A program made the position numbers and the translations under genes. From positions 186,001-250,000 of the forward strand of contig NZ_MLCL01000024.1 of the NCBI RefSeq assembly GCF_001942625.1: a stretch of 64,000 nt of DNA. Reading direction: 5' to 3'. Positions 53,205-61,871 of this stretch are shown here, in pieces; the first letter of the stretch is position 1; every line of letters starts with the position of its first letter. The stretch is from Mycobacterium syngnathidarum. GTDB lineage: Bacteria; Actinomycetota; Actinomycetes; Mycobacteriales; Mycobacteriaceae. Below the pieces are notes generated by a model. It was not told the origin of the DNA. It worked only from the letters and a program-made list of their open reading frames with translations, and did no database searches.

Positions 53205-53921
53205 GTGGCCGCGAGCGCAGAACCGAGGGTTCTCAAGCACCAGGTTGTCCGCGCGCAACTGGAACGGCTGCTCGACGATCTGGAGGTCGGAGACCCCTTC
53301 CCGGCCGAGCGAGAGATCGCCGAACGATTCGACGTGGCCCGCGAGACGGTCCGCCAGGCGCTGCGAGAACTGTTGTTGGCCGGGCGGATTGAACGCCGTG
53401 GCCGCACCACCGTCGTCGCGCGGCCCAAGATCCTGCAGCCGCTGTCCATGGGCTCCTACACCGAGGCCGCCAAGGAGCAGGGGCGCAGCGGCGGGCGCAT
53501 CCTGGTCGGCTGGAGCGATCTGATCGCCGACGACATCCTGGCCGGACAACTCGGCATCGACGTCGGGGCACCCGTCCTGCAGTTGGAGCGGGTGTTGACC
53601 ACCGACGGCATCCGCGTGGGTCTGGAGACCACCAAGCTGCCGGCCGCGCGCTACCCGGGGTTGCGGGAGACCTTCGACTACCGCGAGTCGCTGTATGCCG
53701 AGATCCGCAGCCGAGGCATTCGCTTCGAGCGGACTGTCGACACAATCGAGACCGCGCTACCGGACGCCCGGGAATCGGCACTGCTCACCGTGGACAGCCG
53801 GACCCCGATGTTTCTGCTCAACCGGGTGTCCTACGACCAGAATGGGATTCCGATCGAACAACGGCGCTCGCTGTACCGGGGTGACCGGATGACGTTCACC
53901 GCGGTGATGACGGCTTCGTAG
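53205..53921 (+). CDS. phnF: GntR/HutC-family repressor PhnF
   Basis: A 238-aa GntR-family regulator of the HutC subgroup. The winged helix-turn-helix has PFPAEREIAERFDVARETVRQALRELLLAGRIERR and the effector domain a UTRA-type fold (VLQLERVLTTDGIRVGLETTKLP, FLLNRVSYDQNGIPIEQRRSLYRGDRMTF). It is divergent from phnDCE, with two identical operators between. In M. smegmatis PhnF represses phnDCE, which is relieved under phosphate limitation. GTG 53205 lacks a ribosome-binding site and may be leaderless. Confidence 0.93.
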   Translation: MAASAEPRVLKHQVVRAQLERLLDDLEVGDPFPAEREIAERFDVARETVRQALRELLLAGRIERRGRTTVVARPKILQPLSMGSYTEAAKEQGRSGGRILVGWSDLIADDILAGQLGIDVGAPVLQLERVLTTDGIRVGLETTKLPAARYPGLRETFDYRESLYAEIRSRGIRFERTVDTIETALPDARESALLTVDSRTPMFLLNRVSYDQNGIPIEQRRSLYRGDRMTFTAVMTAS

Positions 53922-54011
53922 GAACGGCAATCGACCCCCGTTCAGACGCCGGGCGAGGGTGTTTTCGTCTTGAAACAACAAAGCGACTTGCCTTAGAGAT
54001 TTCTTAGTATC

Positions 54012-54027
54012 GTGACCAATTTGTTAC
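54012..54027 (+). promoter_or_regulatory. Weak candidate MtrA-type direct repeat upstream of a cell-wall gene
   Basis: GTGAC (54012-54016) and GTTAC (54023-54027) repeat at 11-bp spacing, inside a wider TTAGTA/TACTAA inverted repeat (54004-54030). MtrA response-regulator sites in actinobacteria are spaced GT(A/T/C)AC direct repeats near peptidoglycan-hydrolase genes. The rest of the 216-bp gap (53922-54137) holds nothing else I can name, and no ydaO-type riboswitch was seen. Confidence 0.3.
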
Positions 54028-54137
54028 TAATGACCTGCGCAAACACGCCGGAAATGTGCTTGACAGTCAGTTAAGGAAACTCGCAGAACCGGGGTGCGGT
54101 TGCTGCGTGGTGAAGAAAGTGCCCGTATGGTGCCCGT

Positions 54138-54818
54138 GTGGGCCGACACGCATTAGCCAGCCCCAGTCAGCGCAAACTGCCGGCTGTCGCGGCTGCGATC
54201 ATCGCTCCGGTCGCCGCGTTCTTCGCGAGTGCCAGTGCTGCTCCTTCATCCCCTTTTTCCGAAGCCGCAAAACCTGCCTCAGCTCCCGCACCGACCCCCG
54301 AGGTGCCGTGCTGTATGGAGATCGTCGCTGCGCCCGCGGGCCCCACGAGTGCTGTCGCCCAAACCGTGGGTCTGAGCGCGAACCAGGCGTCGCCCGCCAC
54401 GGCTTCTCGCTGGCGTGTCATCAACATCCCGCAGTTGCTGCCCCTGGGACTCGCTCCGGAGCGCGGACTACAGGTCAAAACCATTCTGGCGTCGCGCGCC
54501 GTCAGCGCCGACTTCCCCGAGATCCACAACATCGGCGGCGTCCGGCCGGATGCCCTGCGTTGGCACCCCGACGGCCTGGCCCTCGATGTCATGATCCCCA
54601 ATCCGAGTAGCGCCCACGGCATCGAACTCGGAAACCGCATCGTGGCCTACGCCCTGAAAAACGCCGACCGATTCGCCCTGCAAGACGCGATCTGGCGGGG
54701 TACCTACTACACGCCCGGCGGCGGAGCGAAATCCGGCGGATACGGCCACTACGACCACGTCCATCTGACCACCAAGGGCGGCGGCTACCCGACCGGCGGC
54801 GAGCTCTACCTGCGCTGA
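54138..54818 (+). CDS. Secreted metallopeptidase-like protein (Rv0320-like)
   Basis: A 226-aa exported protein. The signal peptide covers about residues 1-34 (LPAVAAAIIAPVAAFFASASAA). A Pro/Ala-rich spacer with a CC pair precedes the C-terminal domain (from about residue 100). There, HPDGLALDV and YGHYDHVHL give His and Asp residues in the arrangement of M15-type zinc peptidases and related domains. A role in cell-wall maintenance is an inference. Length and layout recall M. tuberculosis Rv0320. GTG 54138 is chosen without a clear ribosome-binding site. Confidence 0.75.
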   Translation: MGRHALASPSQRKLPAVAAAIIAPVAAFFASASAAPSSPFSEAAKPASAPAPTPEVPCCMEIVAAPAGPTSAVAQTVGLSANQASPATASRWRVINIPQLLPLGLAPERGLQVKTILASRAVSADFPEIHNIGGVRPDALRWHPDGLALDVMIPNPSSAHGIELGNRIVAYALKNADRFALQDAIWRGTYYTPGGGAKSGGYGHYDHVHLTTKGGGYPTGGELYLR

Positions 54819-54833
54819 GGTGTCGTCCCGTGG

Positions 54834-55451
54834 TTAGTCGGCGTCGGCCTCGGGCTCAGGCTCCGCGTCGGGCACGTCGCGTCGCCGCGCGAACATCAGA
54901 ACGAGGTCGCGGATAGGTGCCTCGCGTCGTGCCCCCCACTCGGGTCCCACGGTGAAATCGGCGTCGGTCGCCACGAAGCGATAGCCCGGCAGGTCGCGCT
55001 GTGGCGCGAACGGAAACTTCATGTGCCACAACCTGTTTGCGACGACTGCGGCGGCGTCGGCGGGCATCGGGCGGTCGATGCCGAGTGGGATGCAGATGTC
55101 CTGCGTGTGGATCAGGATATCCAACAAGGGGTCGACTTCCTTGGTCATGGGCGGCCGCTTCCGCGAACCCGCCATGGCCCGCAGCCGCGCTGTGATGGCG
55201 GCAGGTTCGGCGGGATCATCCAGCGCTGCCCGACGCACCATGGCGTCGAACCGGAAGCCGGACTTGATGGCCGACGGCAGCATTTCACCGAGGCTCGCGT
55301 GGGACTGCGTGATGTGAATGGCGACCTCGCGCACGGTCCAGCCGGCGCACAGTGACGGTGTCGCCCACTGCTGCGGTTCAAGCGTGTCGAGGAGATCGGC
55401 GAGCTGTCCGCGCTGCTCATCGATATTGCGCCAGATCGTGTCGGAGTCCAC
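54834..55451 (-). CDS. Mycothiol-dependent maleylpyruvate isomerase family (DinB-like) protein
   Basis: A 205-aa protein of the TIGR03083/MDMPI family, a four-helix DinB-like fold that binds a metal. The N-terminus is TIWRNIDEQRGQLADLLDTL; the typical tract SLCAGWTVREVAIHI has the first His. Further His residues lie in ILIHTQDICIPLG. Members bind mycothiol and catalyse isomerisation or thiol transfer. GTG 55451 is chosen because AGGAG lies five bases upstream. The C-terminus is acidic (EPEPEADAD). Confidence 0.78.
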   Translation of the reverse strand: MDSDTIWRNIDEQRGQLADLLDTLEPQQWATPSLCAGWTVREVAIHITQSHASLGEMLPSAIKSGFRFDAMVRRAALDDPAEPAAITARLRAMAGSRKRPPMTKEVDPLLDILIHTQDICIPLGIDRPMPADAAAVVANRLWHMKFPFAPQRDLPGYRFVATDADFTVGPEWGARREAPIRDLVLMFARRRDVPDAEPEPEADAD

Positions 55452-55504
55452 GGCCGCTCCTATCGTCAGGATTCTCCTGACCAAAATAGTCGCGCTGGAC
55501 AACA

Positions 55505-55536
55505 CTCTGGCCCAGCACCGGGGTGCTGGGCCAGAG
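55505..55536 (-). terminator. Terminator hairpin downstream of the arylsulfatase gene
   Basis: CTCTGGCCCAGCACC (55505-55519) and its exact complement (55522-55536) form a 15-bp stem with a 2-base spacer. It lies 15 bp after the arylsulfatase stop on the minus strand and before the next minus-strand gene, so it should end the sulfatase transcript. Confidence 0.7.
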
Positions 55537-55551
55537 AGTCTCCGTGCGTGG

Positions 55552-58071
55552 CTAGTCCGTTGCGAACGCGGCCTGCGCCTCCTTGTCGAGATCGACGTAC
55601 TTCTCCTCACTCACGTCGACCGCGACGCCCTTGATCGTGCCGCCAGTGAACCGCCCCGGATTCTGGTACATCGACGACACGTTGTCGCCGCTGTCGAACC
55701 CGACGCACAGACCGTCGCCGGCGAGGGTGAACTTGCCGATCTGCGCCCGCATCGGCCCCTTGTCTGCTTCCTTGCCGTCGACGTAAAGAATTGTGGTTCC
55801 GAGGGATTCGCCGTGATCGCCCTTCTTCTCCCTAATGAACTCCATGCCCAACGCGTGCTTGCCCTCTGGCAGTGGACCGGACACGAACACCTGCTCGGGC
55901 TTGATACCGAGGAAGTTGTAGACGTAGTGCAGCTTGTTGTCCTTGATGAACAGGGCATGCCCACCGAACCGCGAACCGTGCGCGAACAGCACGCCCTGCG
56001 CATCCTTGGTCATGTCGACATCGGCGATGATCTTGTAGGACCGGCCGCGGATGTTGGCCGCCACCCCCTCGGGCACCGGCGCGGTGTCGGGGTAGTAGAG
56101 GTAGCGATTGCGGGGCGGTTCGAACTGGGGCCGCTCGATGGTGATGAGTTCGACCGCGGCGCGGTCATCGAGGGGCAGCACGTAGTTGTTCTTGGCCTCC
56201 TCGTGCCACGCATCGATCAGTTCCTTGAGCTTGTCCGGATTCTGATCGGCGAGGTCCGTGGATTCGGAGCGGTCCTCGTCGACGTGGAAGAGCTCCCACT
56301 TGTCCTGATCGAAATGGCCTTTGCCACTGATGGGCGCGTGCAGAGCTGACGCTTTCCAACCGTCCTGCCAGATCCCGCGGGTGCCCAGCATCGCGTAGTA
56401 CTGACGCTTCTTGGTGGTGGGGGCGTCGGCGCCGTCGAAGCTGTACCGCATCGAAACACCGTTGACCGGGTACTGCTTGATGCCGCGATACTCCTCCGGC
56501 ATCTCGACACCGGCCACGTCGAGAATGGTGGGCACAACATCGGTAGCGTGGTGGTACTGATGGCGCACCTCGCCCTTGGCTTTGATGCCCTTGGGCCAGT
56601 GGATCACCATCGGATCGCAGGTGCCACCGGAGAACTGCGAGTAGCGCTTGAACATCTGGAACGGTGTGGAGAACGCGACCGCCCACCCTGTCGGGTAGTG
56701 ATTGTAGGTATCCGGTGTGCCGAGCTTGTCCAGCATCGCCATGTTCTCGGCGAGATCATCCGGGTAGCCGTTGAAGAACTTGTTCTCGTTGACCGAACCG
56801 TTCGGGGAACCCTCACCGGACGCACCGTTGTCGGCGCAGTAGAAGATGACGGTGTTGTCCAGCTGCCCGGTCTGTTCCAAGTAGTCCACGACCCGGCCGA
56901 CCTGGGCGTCGGTGTACTCGGAGAACCCGGCGAACACCTCGGCCATTCGTGAGAACAGCTTCTTCTCGTCGGGATTCAGAGAGTCCCAGGGCCGCACCGC
57001 ATCCGCTTCCGCCGAGACATCCTCGGGCAGCGGGTTGATCGGGGTGAGTTCGGTGCCCTCGGGCATGATCCCCTTGTCGATCATCCGCCTGAGCACCCAC
57101 TCGCGGTACGCCTCGTATCCATCGTCGAACTGGCCCTTGTACTTTGCGGAGTACTCCTCGGGGCTGTGGTGCGGCGCATGGTTGGCGCCCGGGCAGAACC
57201 ACATGTACCAGGGCTTGGACGGGTTACTGGACTGCTGATCGCGCAGCATCCGGATCGCCTGATCGGCAAGGTCTTTCGACAGGTGATAGCCCTGCTCCGG
57301 AGGGTAGGGCTGCTCGATGAACCGGTTGTCCTCGCTCAAATCCGGGTACCACTGGTTGGTTTCACCGCCGACGAATCCGTAGAAGCGGTCGAATCCCTTC
57401 TGTAACGGCCACTCTGACTTGCTGCCGCCGCTGGAGACATCTTCTTCCGGTACGTTGTGATCTTTGCCGACCCAGAATGTGCTGTAACCGTTCTCCTGGA
57501 GCACCTGGCCGACCGTTGCGCATTGCGCGGGCAGTCGGGCTGCCGCTCCTGGAAAGCCGTCGGACCCCTCGGTGATGCTCGCGAAACGGTTCACGTGATG
57601 ATTGCGGCCGGTCAACATGCAGGATCGGGTTGGCGAGCACAGTGCGGTGGTGTGCCACTGCGAATAGGTGAGCCCGTTGTCGGCCAGCTTTTGCAACGTG
57701 GGCATGTTGATCCGGCCGCCGTACGGCGACCACGAGGCCATTCCGGTGTCGTCGAACAGCACCACCAGGACGTTGGGCGCGCCTTCAGGGGCGTGCTTCA
57801 GCTCGAACGGTTTCCAGTCCGGCTTCGAATCTCGGACGTCGAGTTCGATTTTCCCGTCGAAACCCTCGTTGATCCCGGTGCCGTAGTCGGGTGGACCGGC
57901 TTCTCCGCTGGCTCCCGGCTTTCCGGAGTTGTCGTCACATCCAGCGACGAATGCGCCGGCAGCGGTTACTCCGACTCCGGTAGCAGCGATGCCCCCCAGC
58001 ATCGAGCGTCGCGACAATTTGCCGCGGGTATTGCGATCGGTCTCCGTCATGTCATCGCTGTTCGATTCCAT
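55552..58071 (-). CDS. TAT-exported lipoprotein-type arylsulfatase
   Basis: An 839-aa sulfatase. A twin-arginine signal (LSRRSMLGG, residues 19-27) runs into a lipobox-like FVAGC (Cys45), so it is probably exported folded and lipid-anchored. The formylglycine motif is CSPTR (Cys145), followed by LTGR. Metal-binding FDDTG and later CADNGASGEG match the family. The N-terminal ~550 residues are catalytic; the last ~280 include a beta-rich domain. It hydrolyses sulfate esters and may serve sulfur scavenging. The ATG at 58071 has no clear ribosome-binding site; ATG 58050 is an alternative. A MarR gene lies upstream. Confidence 0.92.
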   Translation of the reverse strand: MESNSDDMTETDRNTRGKLSRRSMLGGIAATGVGVTAAGAFVAGCDDNSGKPGASGEAGPPDYGTGINEGFDGKIELDVRDSKPDWKPFELKHAPEGAPNVLVVLFDDTGMASWSPYGGRINMPTLQKLADNGLTYSQWHTTALCSPTRSCMLTGRNHHVNRFASITEGSDGFPGAAARLPAQCATVGQVLQENGYSTFWVGKDHNVPEEDVSSGGSKSEWPLQKGFDRFYGFVGGETNQWYPDLSEDNRFIEQPYPPEQGYHLSKDLADQAIRMLRDQQSSNPSKPWYMWFCPGANHAPHHSPEEYSAKYKGQFDDGYEAYREWVLRRMIDKGIMPEGTELTPINPLPEDVSAEADAVRPWDSLNPDEKKLFSRMAEVFAGFSEYTDAQVGRVVDYLEQTGQLDNTVIFYCADNGASGEGSPNGSVNENKFFNGYPDDLAENMAMLDKLGTPDTYNHYPTGWAVAFSTPFQMFKRYSQFSGGTCDPMVIHWPKGIKAKGEVRHQYHHATDVVPTILDVAGVEMPEEYRGIKQYPVNGVSMRYSFDGADAPTTKKRQYYAMLGTRGIWQDGWKASALHAPISGKGHFDQDKWELFHVDEDRSESTDLADQNPDKLKELIDAWHEEAKNNYVLPLDDRAAVELITIERPQFEPPRNRYLYYPDTAPVPEGVAANIRGRSYKIIADVDMTKDAQGVLFAHGSRFGGHALFIKDNKLHYVYNFLGIKPEQVFVSGPLPEGKHALGMEFIREKKGDHGESLGTTILYVDGKEADKGPMRAQIGKFTLAGDGLCVGFDSGDNVSSMYQNPGRFTGGTIKGVAVDVSEEKYVDLDKEAQAAFATD

Positions 58072-58211
58072 GTTGGCTCACACTATGCCCGTTCGGGCGC
58101 ACTGTCTGGATAAATCACCGCAGAATCGATGCGTTTCGACAAACGTTGTATGCCAAGCATTCCTGCGACTGTTCGCCAGAAATGCGCCTCACCCTTTTCG
58201 GGCGACATCTC

Positions 58212-58697
58212 CTACAGCGGAATCGGGCGGTTCAGATCGTCGGCGCTACCGTCGGCGAGTAGCTCGTGGAGATTGCGCAAAGTCGTCGCGCATGCCGCTC
58301 GCTTGGCCGGGTCGAGCCGGTCGAGCACTCGGCTCAGCTCACGCCGGCGACGGGCGGTGACCTGCCGGACCAGCTTGCGTCCGCGGTCGGTCAGCGACAG
58401 CGTGACGACGCTGCGGTTGGTGGGGTCCGAACCTCGGACCAGATGACCGGAGGCATCCAACCGGTCGGCCAGCCGGGTCACCGTCGACCCGACCACGCCG
58501 AGGGCGTGGGCACACTCCGTCGAGGTTGACTTCCCGCGCTCCTGCAGCACGAGCAGCAACCGGAACTGCGGTAGGGAGATCTCCAGCTGGTCCACGCTGC
58601 GCAGCGCGACGCCTACGAGGTCTCGGGTTGCCATTTCGAACGCCGACAGTTCGTCAACGGGGGTGCGGGTCGTCTCGTGCTGCGGCGCGCTGCCCAT
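58212..58697 (-). CDS. MarR-family regulator
   Basis: A 161-aa MarR-type regulator. The winged helix has STSTECAHALGVVGSTVTRLADRLDASGHLVR and the wing NRSVVTLSLTDRGRKL. It is on the same strand as and 140 bp upstream of the arylsulfatase gene, which is a likely target. The gap (58072-58211) should hold the sulfatase promoter, but no clear operator was found. The effector is unknown. Confidence 0.86.
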   Translation of the reverse strand: MGSAPQHETTRTPVDELSAFEMATRDLVGVALRSVDQLEISLPQFRLLLVLQERGKSTSTECAHALGVVGSTVTRLADRLDASGHLVRGSDPTNRSVVTLSLTDRGRKLVRQVTARRRRELSRVLDRLDPAKRAACATTLRNLHELLADGSADDLNRPIPL

Positions 58698-58872
58698 CCA
58701 GGCAGTATTCCACGCGAAACCGTGCGGTGGCGGTTAGTGGTTGCGTTGGCACCGAATCTCCGCGTCGAATGCGGGCCTAGTCGAATGTGGATACCGCTGT
58801 GAGCAAAAAGCCGGTGCGTCAAGGTGATTCGGATCCGCGCCGGGCGGCTGATGCGGTGCGACGCGGTGGGTG

Positions 58873-59571
58873 TCACTCGCGTGGCTGGGACAACAGCGCC
58901 ACCACCGCGTCGGTCAACGTCGCGCGAGCGATCTCCAGATCCGAGGTGAAGCCCAGTTGCCGTTCGTTGCTCAGGCCCCGAATCGCCGCGGGCAGCAGGC
59001 ACCGAACGCGATACAGCTGATCCGGGGCGAGATCGAGTCCGGCCATCAGGTAGTCGAAGCCTTGAATCCAATCGAGCTCGCGCGCAGCGAAAGCCGCAGC
59101 CGTCTGCGGGTATTCGGCGGCGATATCGGAGCGGCGCGGGGGCAGCGATGTGCGCAATGCCGTAAGTGCCTGCCCCTCGGTGGTATCCAGGTACATCCAG
59201 ACCGAGTCGATGGCAGCGGCCACCCGCTCCCGTAGCGTGCCGCTGCGGGCTGGCGCGTCATTGGCGCCGGGTGACCAACTGCGGGAATGAATTTCGGTGA
59301 TCACCGCCACCCAGAGTCCGTCCAGGTCGCCGAACTGGTGCTGCACCGTGCCCCAGGTGACACCGGCGTCCTTGGCGATGCGGTTTGCCGACACCGGCTC
59401 TCCACCGCTGTCGGCCAGGCATCGGATGGCTGTGTCGAGCAGTCGCGCGCGGGTCTGAAGGCCGCGCTTGTTCAGCCGGGTGCCCGCGGCGGACTGGATG
59501 GCCGCTGACGGGACCGCGGCGCGCCACTGCTCCTGGGCGCGCAGGGCCTGCGGTGACTCGTGGGTGCTCAG
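58873..59571 (-). CDS. TetR-family regulator with apparent CTG start
   Basis: A TetR regulator of about 232 aa. The helix-turn-helix is VSANRIAKDAGVTWGTVQHQ with FGDLDGLW, preceded by an N-terminal extension of about 35 residues. No ATG, GTG or TTG lies at the right place. The nearest canonical in-frame codon downstream is GTG inside the helix-turn-helix. The codon CTG at 59571 overlaps the stop of the oxidoreductase gene (CTGA), and GGGGAGG lies five bases upstream, so a non-canonical start is inferred. An upstream start would overlap the oxidoreductase gene by well over 100 bp. It is probably co-transcribed with that gene. Confidence 0.75.
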   Translation of the reverse strand: MSTHESPQALRAQEQWRAAVPSAAIQSAAGTRLNKRGLQTRARLLDTAIRCLADSGGEPVSANRIAKDAGVTWGTVQHQFGDLDGLWVAVITEIHSRSWSPGANDAPARSGTLRERVAAAIDSVWMYLDTTEGQALTALRTSLPPRRSDIAAEYPQTAAAFAARELDWIQGFDYLMAGLDLAPDQLYRVRCLLPAAIRGLSNERQLGFTSDLEIARATLTDAVVALLSQPRE

Positions 59572-60698
59572 GCAAACCTCCCCGGGTTGGCCGCGACCGC
59601 TCGCCGCAGCGTCGGCCGGTTGGCCCGGTAAGCGTGCACGACGGGTGCGATTTCGTGCGGGCTCGCCCCGTGCATGATGACCGAGTGGGTGCCCAGATCG
59701 TGCTGGCGGGCGACGGTTCTCGCGCACTCCTGCGGTGACCCCTTGGCGACCGAGTCCAGCCATTCGGCGGGAATCAACTCGCCGATCCGCTGCAGCGTCT
59801 CGAGTGAGGCACTGGCGTCGATCGGCCCGGCCGTGGCCGCGTCGGTGAACAGCTCGCTCTGCTTGATTCGCTCCCAGACGGCGGGGTCCCAGCCGTTGGC
59901 CGAAACCAACACATCCGCGTACGCCTGCAAGTAGGTCGCCAGGCGGCCGACCCCACGGCGCAGCTGATCCTCTTCTGACAACGCGTCGGGGACCGTCGCC
60001 AGACACGCCCAGATGCGCACGCTGTCGGGATCACGGCCCGCGCGTTCGGCGCCTCGGCGCACCGCCTCGACCGAAGACGTCGTCGCCTCATCGGAGAAAA
60101 AGGTATGGAGCACAACGAAATCGGCGATCTCGCCGGCGAGTTCCATGGTTTTCGGGCCGACCGCCACCAAACCGATGGGCGGTCCGTCGGGCAGGCCGCT
60201 GGCATGACGCAGGAACGGCCACTTCCCGGCCGGGCCATCGTGATCGAGGATCATCTCACCGGCCCAGAGCCGGCGCAGGATGCCGAAGAAGTCACGCAGC
60301 CGGGCCTCGGTCACCACCGGCAAGCCGATCGCCTGCCAATACGCCGCCATGCCACGGCCGAACGCCATCGCGAAACGGCCCTCGGTGAGGGCGTGCATCG
60401 TGGACCCGATCGTCGCGGTGACCGTGGGATGCCGGGTGTGGTAGTTGGTCGACGGTGCGATCCCCAGCGTGGTGCTGGCACCTGCGACCGCGCCCGACAG
60501 GACCGCCGGGTCCTTGACCGTGAAGCGTTCCCCGATGTGGCAAGAGCCCAGACCGAGTGCGTCGGCGGCGCGGGCTTCGGGCAAGACCACCCGCACATCG
60601 GCCGGGTGACGGGTCACCGCGTAATAGCCGAGCTCGTTGAGCTGATCGAGTGCGCCATCGGTGCTCGCCGGGGTGGTGGCCTGCGCGGCAGTGCTCAT
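59568..60698 (-). CDS. LLM-class F420-dependent oxidoreductase-like protein
   Basis: A 376-aa luciferase-like monooxygenase-family protein of the actinobacterial F420-binding type. It begins after an Ala/Thr-rich lead; characteristic tracts are ADALGLGSCHIGERFTVKDP, APSTNYHTRHPTVTA, GRFAMAFGRGMAAYW and PIGLVAVGPKTMELAGEIAD. Such enzymes use deazaflavin F420 (or FMN) to reduce or oxidise substrates. ATG 60698 has GAGAGG eight bases upstream. The stop overlaps the TetR start. The gap of 220 bp on its upstream side contains a direct repeat TCAATGA but no clear operator. Confidence 0.87.
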   Translation of the reverse strand: MSTAAQATTPASTDGALDQLNELGYYAVTRHPADVRVVLPEARAADALGLGSCHIGERFTVKDPAVLSGAVAGASTTLGIAPSTNYHTRHPTVTATIGSTMHALTEGRFAMAFGRGMAAYWQAIGLPVVTEARLRDFFGILRRLWAGEMILDHDGPAGKWPFLRHASGLPDGPPIGLVAVGPKTMELAGEIADFVVLHTFFSDEATTSSVEAVRRGAERAGRDPDSVRIWACLATVPDALSEEDQLRRGVGRLATYLQAYADVLVSANGWDPAVWERIKQSELFTDAATAGPIDASASLETLQRIGELIPAEWLDSVAKGSPQECARTVARQHDLGTHSVIMHGASPHEIAPVVHAYRANRPTLRRAVAANPGRFA

Positions 60699-60918
60699 TA
60701 CGTGCCTCTCATTCGTGGATTCCCTGCACTGTCTGCCGTGGCGCAGACGATTGTCAATGAGGGTTCTCAATGAATGGGAGATGTGGCTGGAGTTGCACAC
60801 GGTGGGGTAGTGGCGTAGACGGCAACGTTCTGCAGGACGTTGACGCGGAGGAGCGGCAATGGGAAGTGTCAGAGGAGGCTCGACTGCCTGATGGGGGCGC
60901 GCCTCTGAAGAGTTGTTA

Positions 60919-60951
60919 TGGAGCCGATGACGGGAATCGAACCCGCGTATT
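60919..60951 (-). other. tRNA 3' half (acceptor and T-arm), candidate phage attachment site
   Basis: On the minus strand the T-arm GCGGGTTCGATTCCCGT (60930-60946) is followed by CATCGGC, T and CCA, so a tRNA 3' end with encoded CCA. A matching 5' acceptor strand (GCCGATG) and anticodon arm are absent at the expected distance, so it is not a complete tRNA. A 3'-only fragment at the edge of phage genes is what integration into a tRNA leaves. The intact tRNA (possibly a threonine tRNA) should lie beyond the far end. Confidence 0.65.
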
Positions 60952-61326
60952 CAGCTTGGCGAATCTGCGGTTGTTGCCGTTCATCGAAGTTCGCTAATGT
61001 ACTGCACTGCAACGACTCTCACTGTTACCTGATACGCATCGATACATGTAAGTTCGGCGCGATTCACGGGCGTTTATGCGGGGAAAATGCGGAGCACCCG
61101 CAACGCCCGGCTTGCCGAAACGGCAAGATGAGTTGATGGACGAACACGCCCGTCGCCGGATACCCGACTGTCCAAATTGGACACTTGGCCTGACCAGGGG
61201 TTTTCCAAACAAGTACCACCACACGAAACCTGGGGACCCGTACGCAGGAAAATCCGCAGCCCCTTCCGGCTTCCGTAGGTGGGCCGGGTGGGGGGTGGAG
61301 TCCCCTGGGGGTATCGGGCCGCGCGC
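60952..61326. other. Non-coding junction region of the island
   Basis: About 370 bp without a supported gene. Several short frames cross it but none has a ribosome-binding site or a recognisable product. It contains a perfect palindrome TGTCCAAATTGGACA (61169-61183), which could be an integrase arm or repressor site. It is where attP-derived arm sites would be expected. Confidence 0.5.
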
Positions 61327-61839
61327 CTAGTTCTCGTCTGGGAGATGGTCGTGCTCGCCGAGGTCCATTTCGAAGTATGTGGTGTAGAAGTCTTCGGGCC
61401 ACTCTTTGTAGCAGTCGGGCAGTGTGCGCAGGACGGAGTTGCCGAGGTGTGCAAGTTCGAAGATGAGTTCTTCGATGCCTCGGCGGCCGTACTTGCCGAT
61501 GTCTTCCGGTAGGTCATCGGTGTAGCTCTCGTGGACGTTGCTCCAGAAGATTTCCCAATCACCGCGGAAGGCTGCATCGACGAACATGTGGGCGTCTTCG
61601 TGTGGGCCGCACACGAGGTTTTGGTATCGGGTGTTGTTCCAGGTTGTTTCGTCGTCGCGAGCGCAGTGTGCGGTGAGTTCGTGGACGAAGTACGCGAGGT
61701 GTGTGAATAGGTCGATGTGGGGATGGGTGTGGTCCTCGATGCCGTAGTCGGCGAGGATGGTGTGGCGCAGTTGGGGGTTGCCGTGTTTCGCGCAGCGTAC
61801 GAGTTGGACGGCGTCGCGGCGCACTGGTCTGCGGTCCAT
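61327..61839 (-). CDS. Phage-island hypothetical protein
   Basis: A 170-aa protein that I do not recognise. It starts MDRRPVRRDAVQLVRC, is basic at first and strongly acidic at the end (EMDLGEHDHLPDEN), and contains several His and aromatic residues (HPHIDLFTHLAYFVHEL). No signal peptide or membrane segment is seen. ATG 61839 lies 32 bp after the HNH gene on the same strand, so they share a transcript. It is the last gene before the attachment site, a place often taken by accessory genes in prophages. Confidence 0.6.
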   Translation of the reverse strand: MDRRPVRRDAVQLVRCAKHGNPQLRHTILADYGIEDHTHPHIDLFTHLAYFVHELTAHCARDDETTWNNTRYQNLVCGPHEDAHMFVDAAFRGDWEIFWSNVHESYTDDLPEDIGKYGRRGIEELIFELAHLGNSVLRTLPDCYKEWPEDFYTTYFEMDLGEHDHLPDEN

Positions 61840-61871
61840 GGGGTTGCAGCGTAGACGATGGGCCAGGGTGG

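Noticed and set aside
53922..54137. ydaO/c-di-AMP riboswitch before the secreted metallopeptidase-like gene
   Set aside because: Such riboswitches precede rpfA-type genes in actinobacteria, so I looked. The conserved GGGA and GCCGAA blocks were not found.
60720..60775. Operator made of the repeated TCAATGA upstream of the LLM oxidoreductase
   Set aside because: It is a direct repeat of only seven bases without symmetry, so evidence for a regulator site is too weak.
60919..60995. Complete tRNA gene on the minus strand
   Set aside because: The T-arm and 3' acceptor strand are clear, but the expected 5' acceptor (GCCGATG), D-arm and a 5-bp anticodon stem are missing at the right distance.
61076..61330. 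84-aa plus-strand frame in the island junction
   Set aside because: No ribosome-binding site, a Pro/Arg/Gly-rich product, and all other island genes are on the minus strand.
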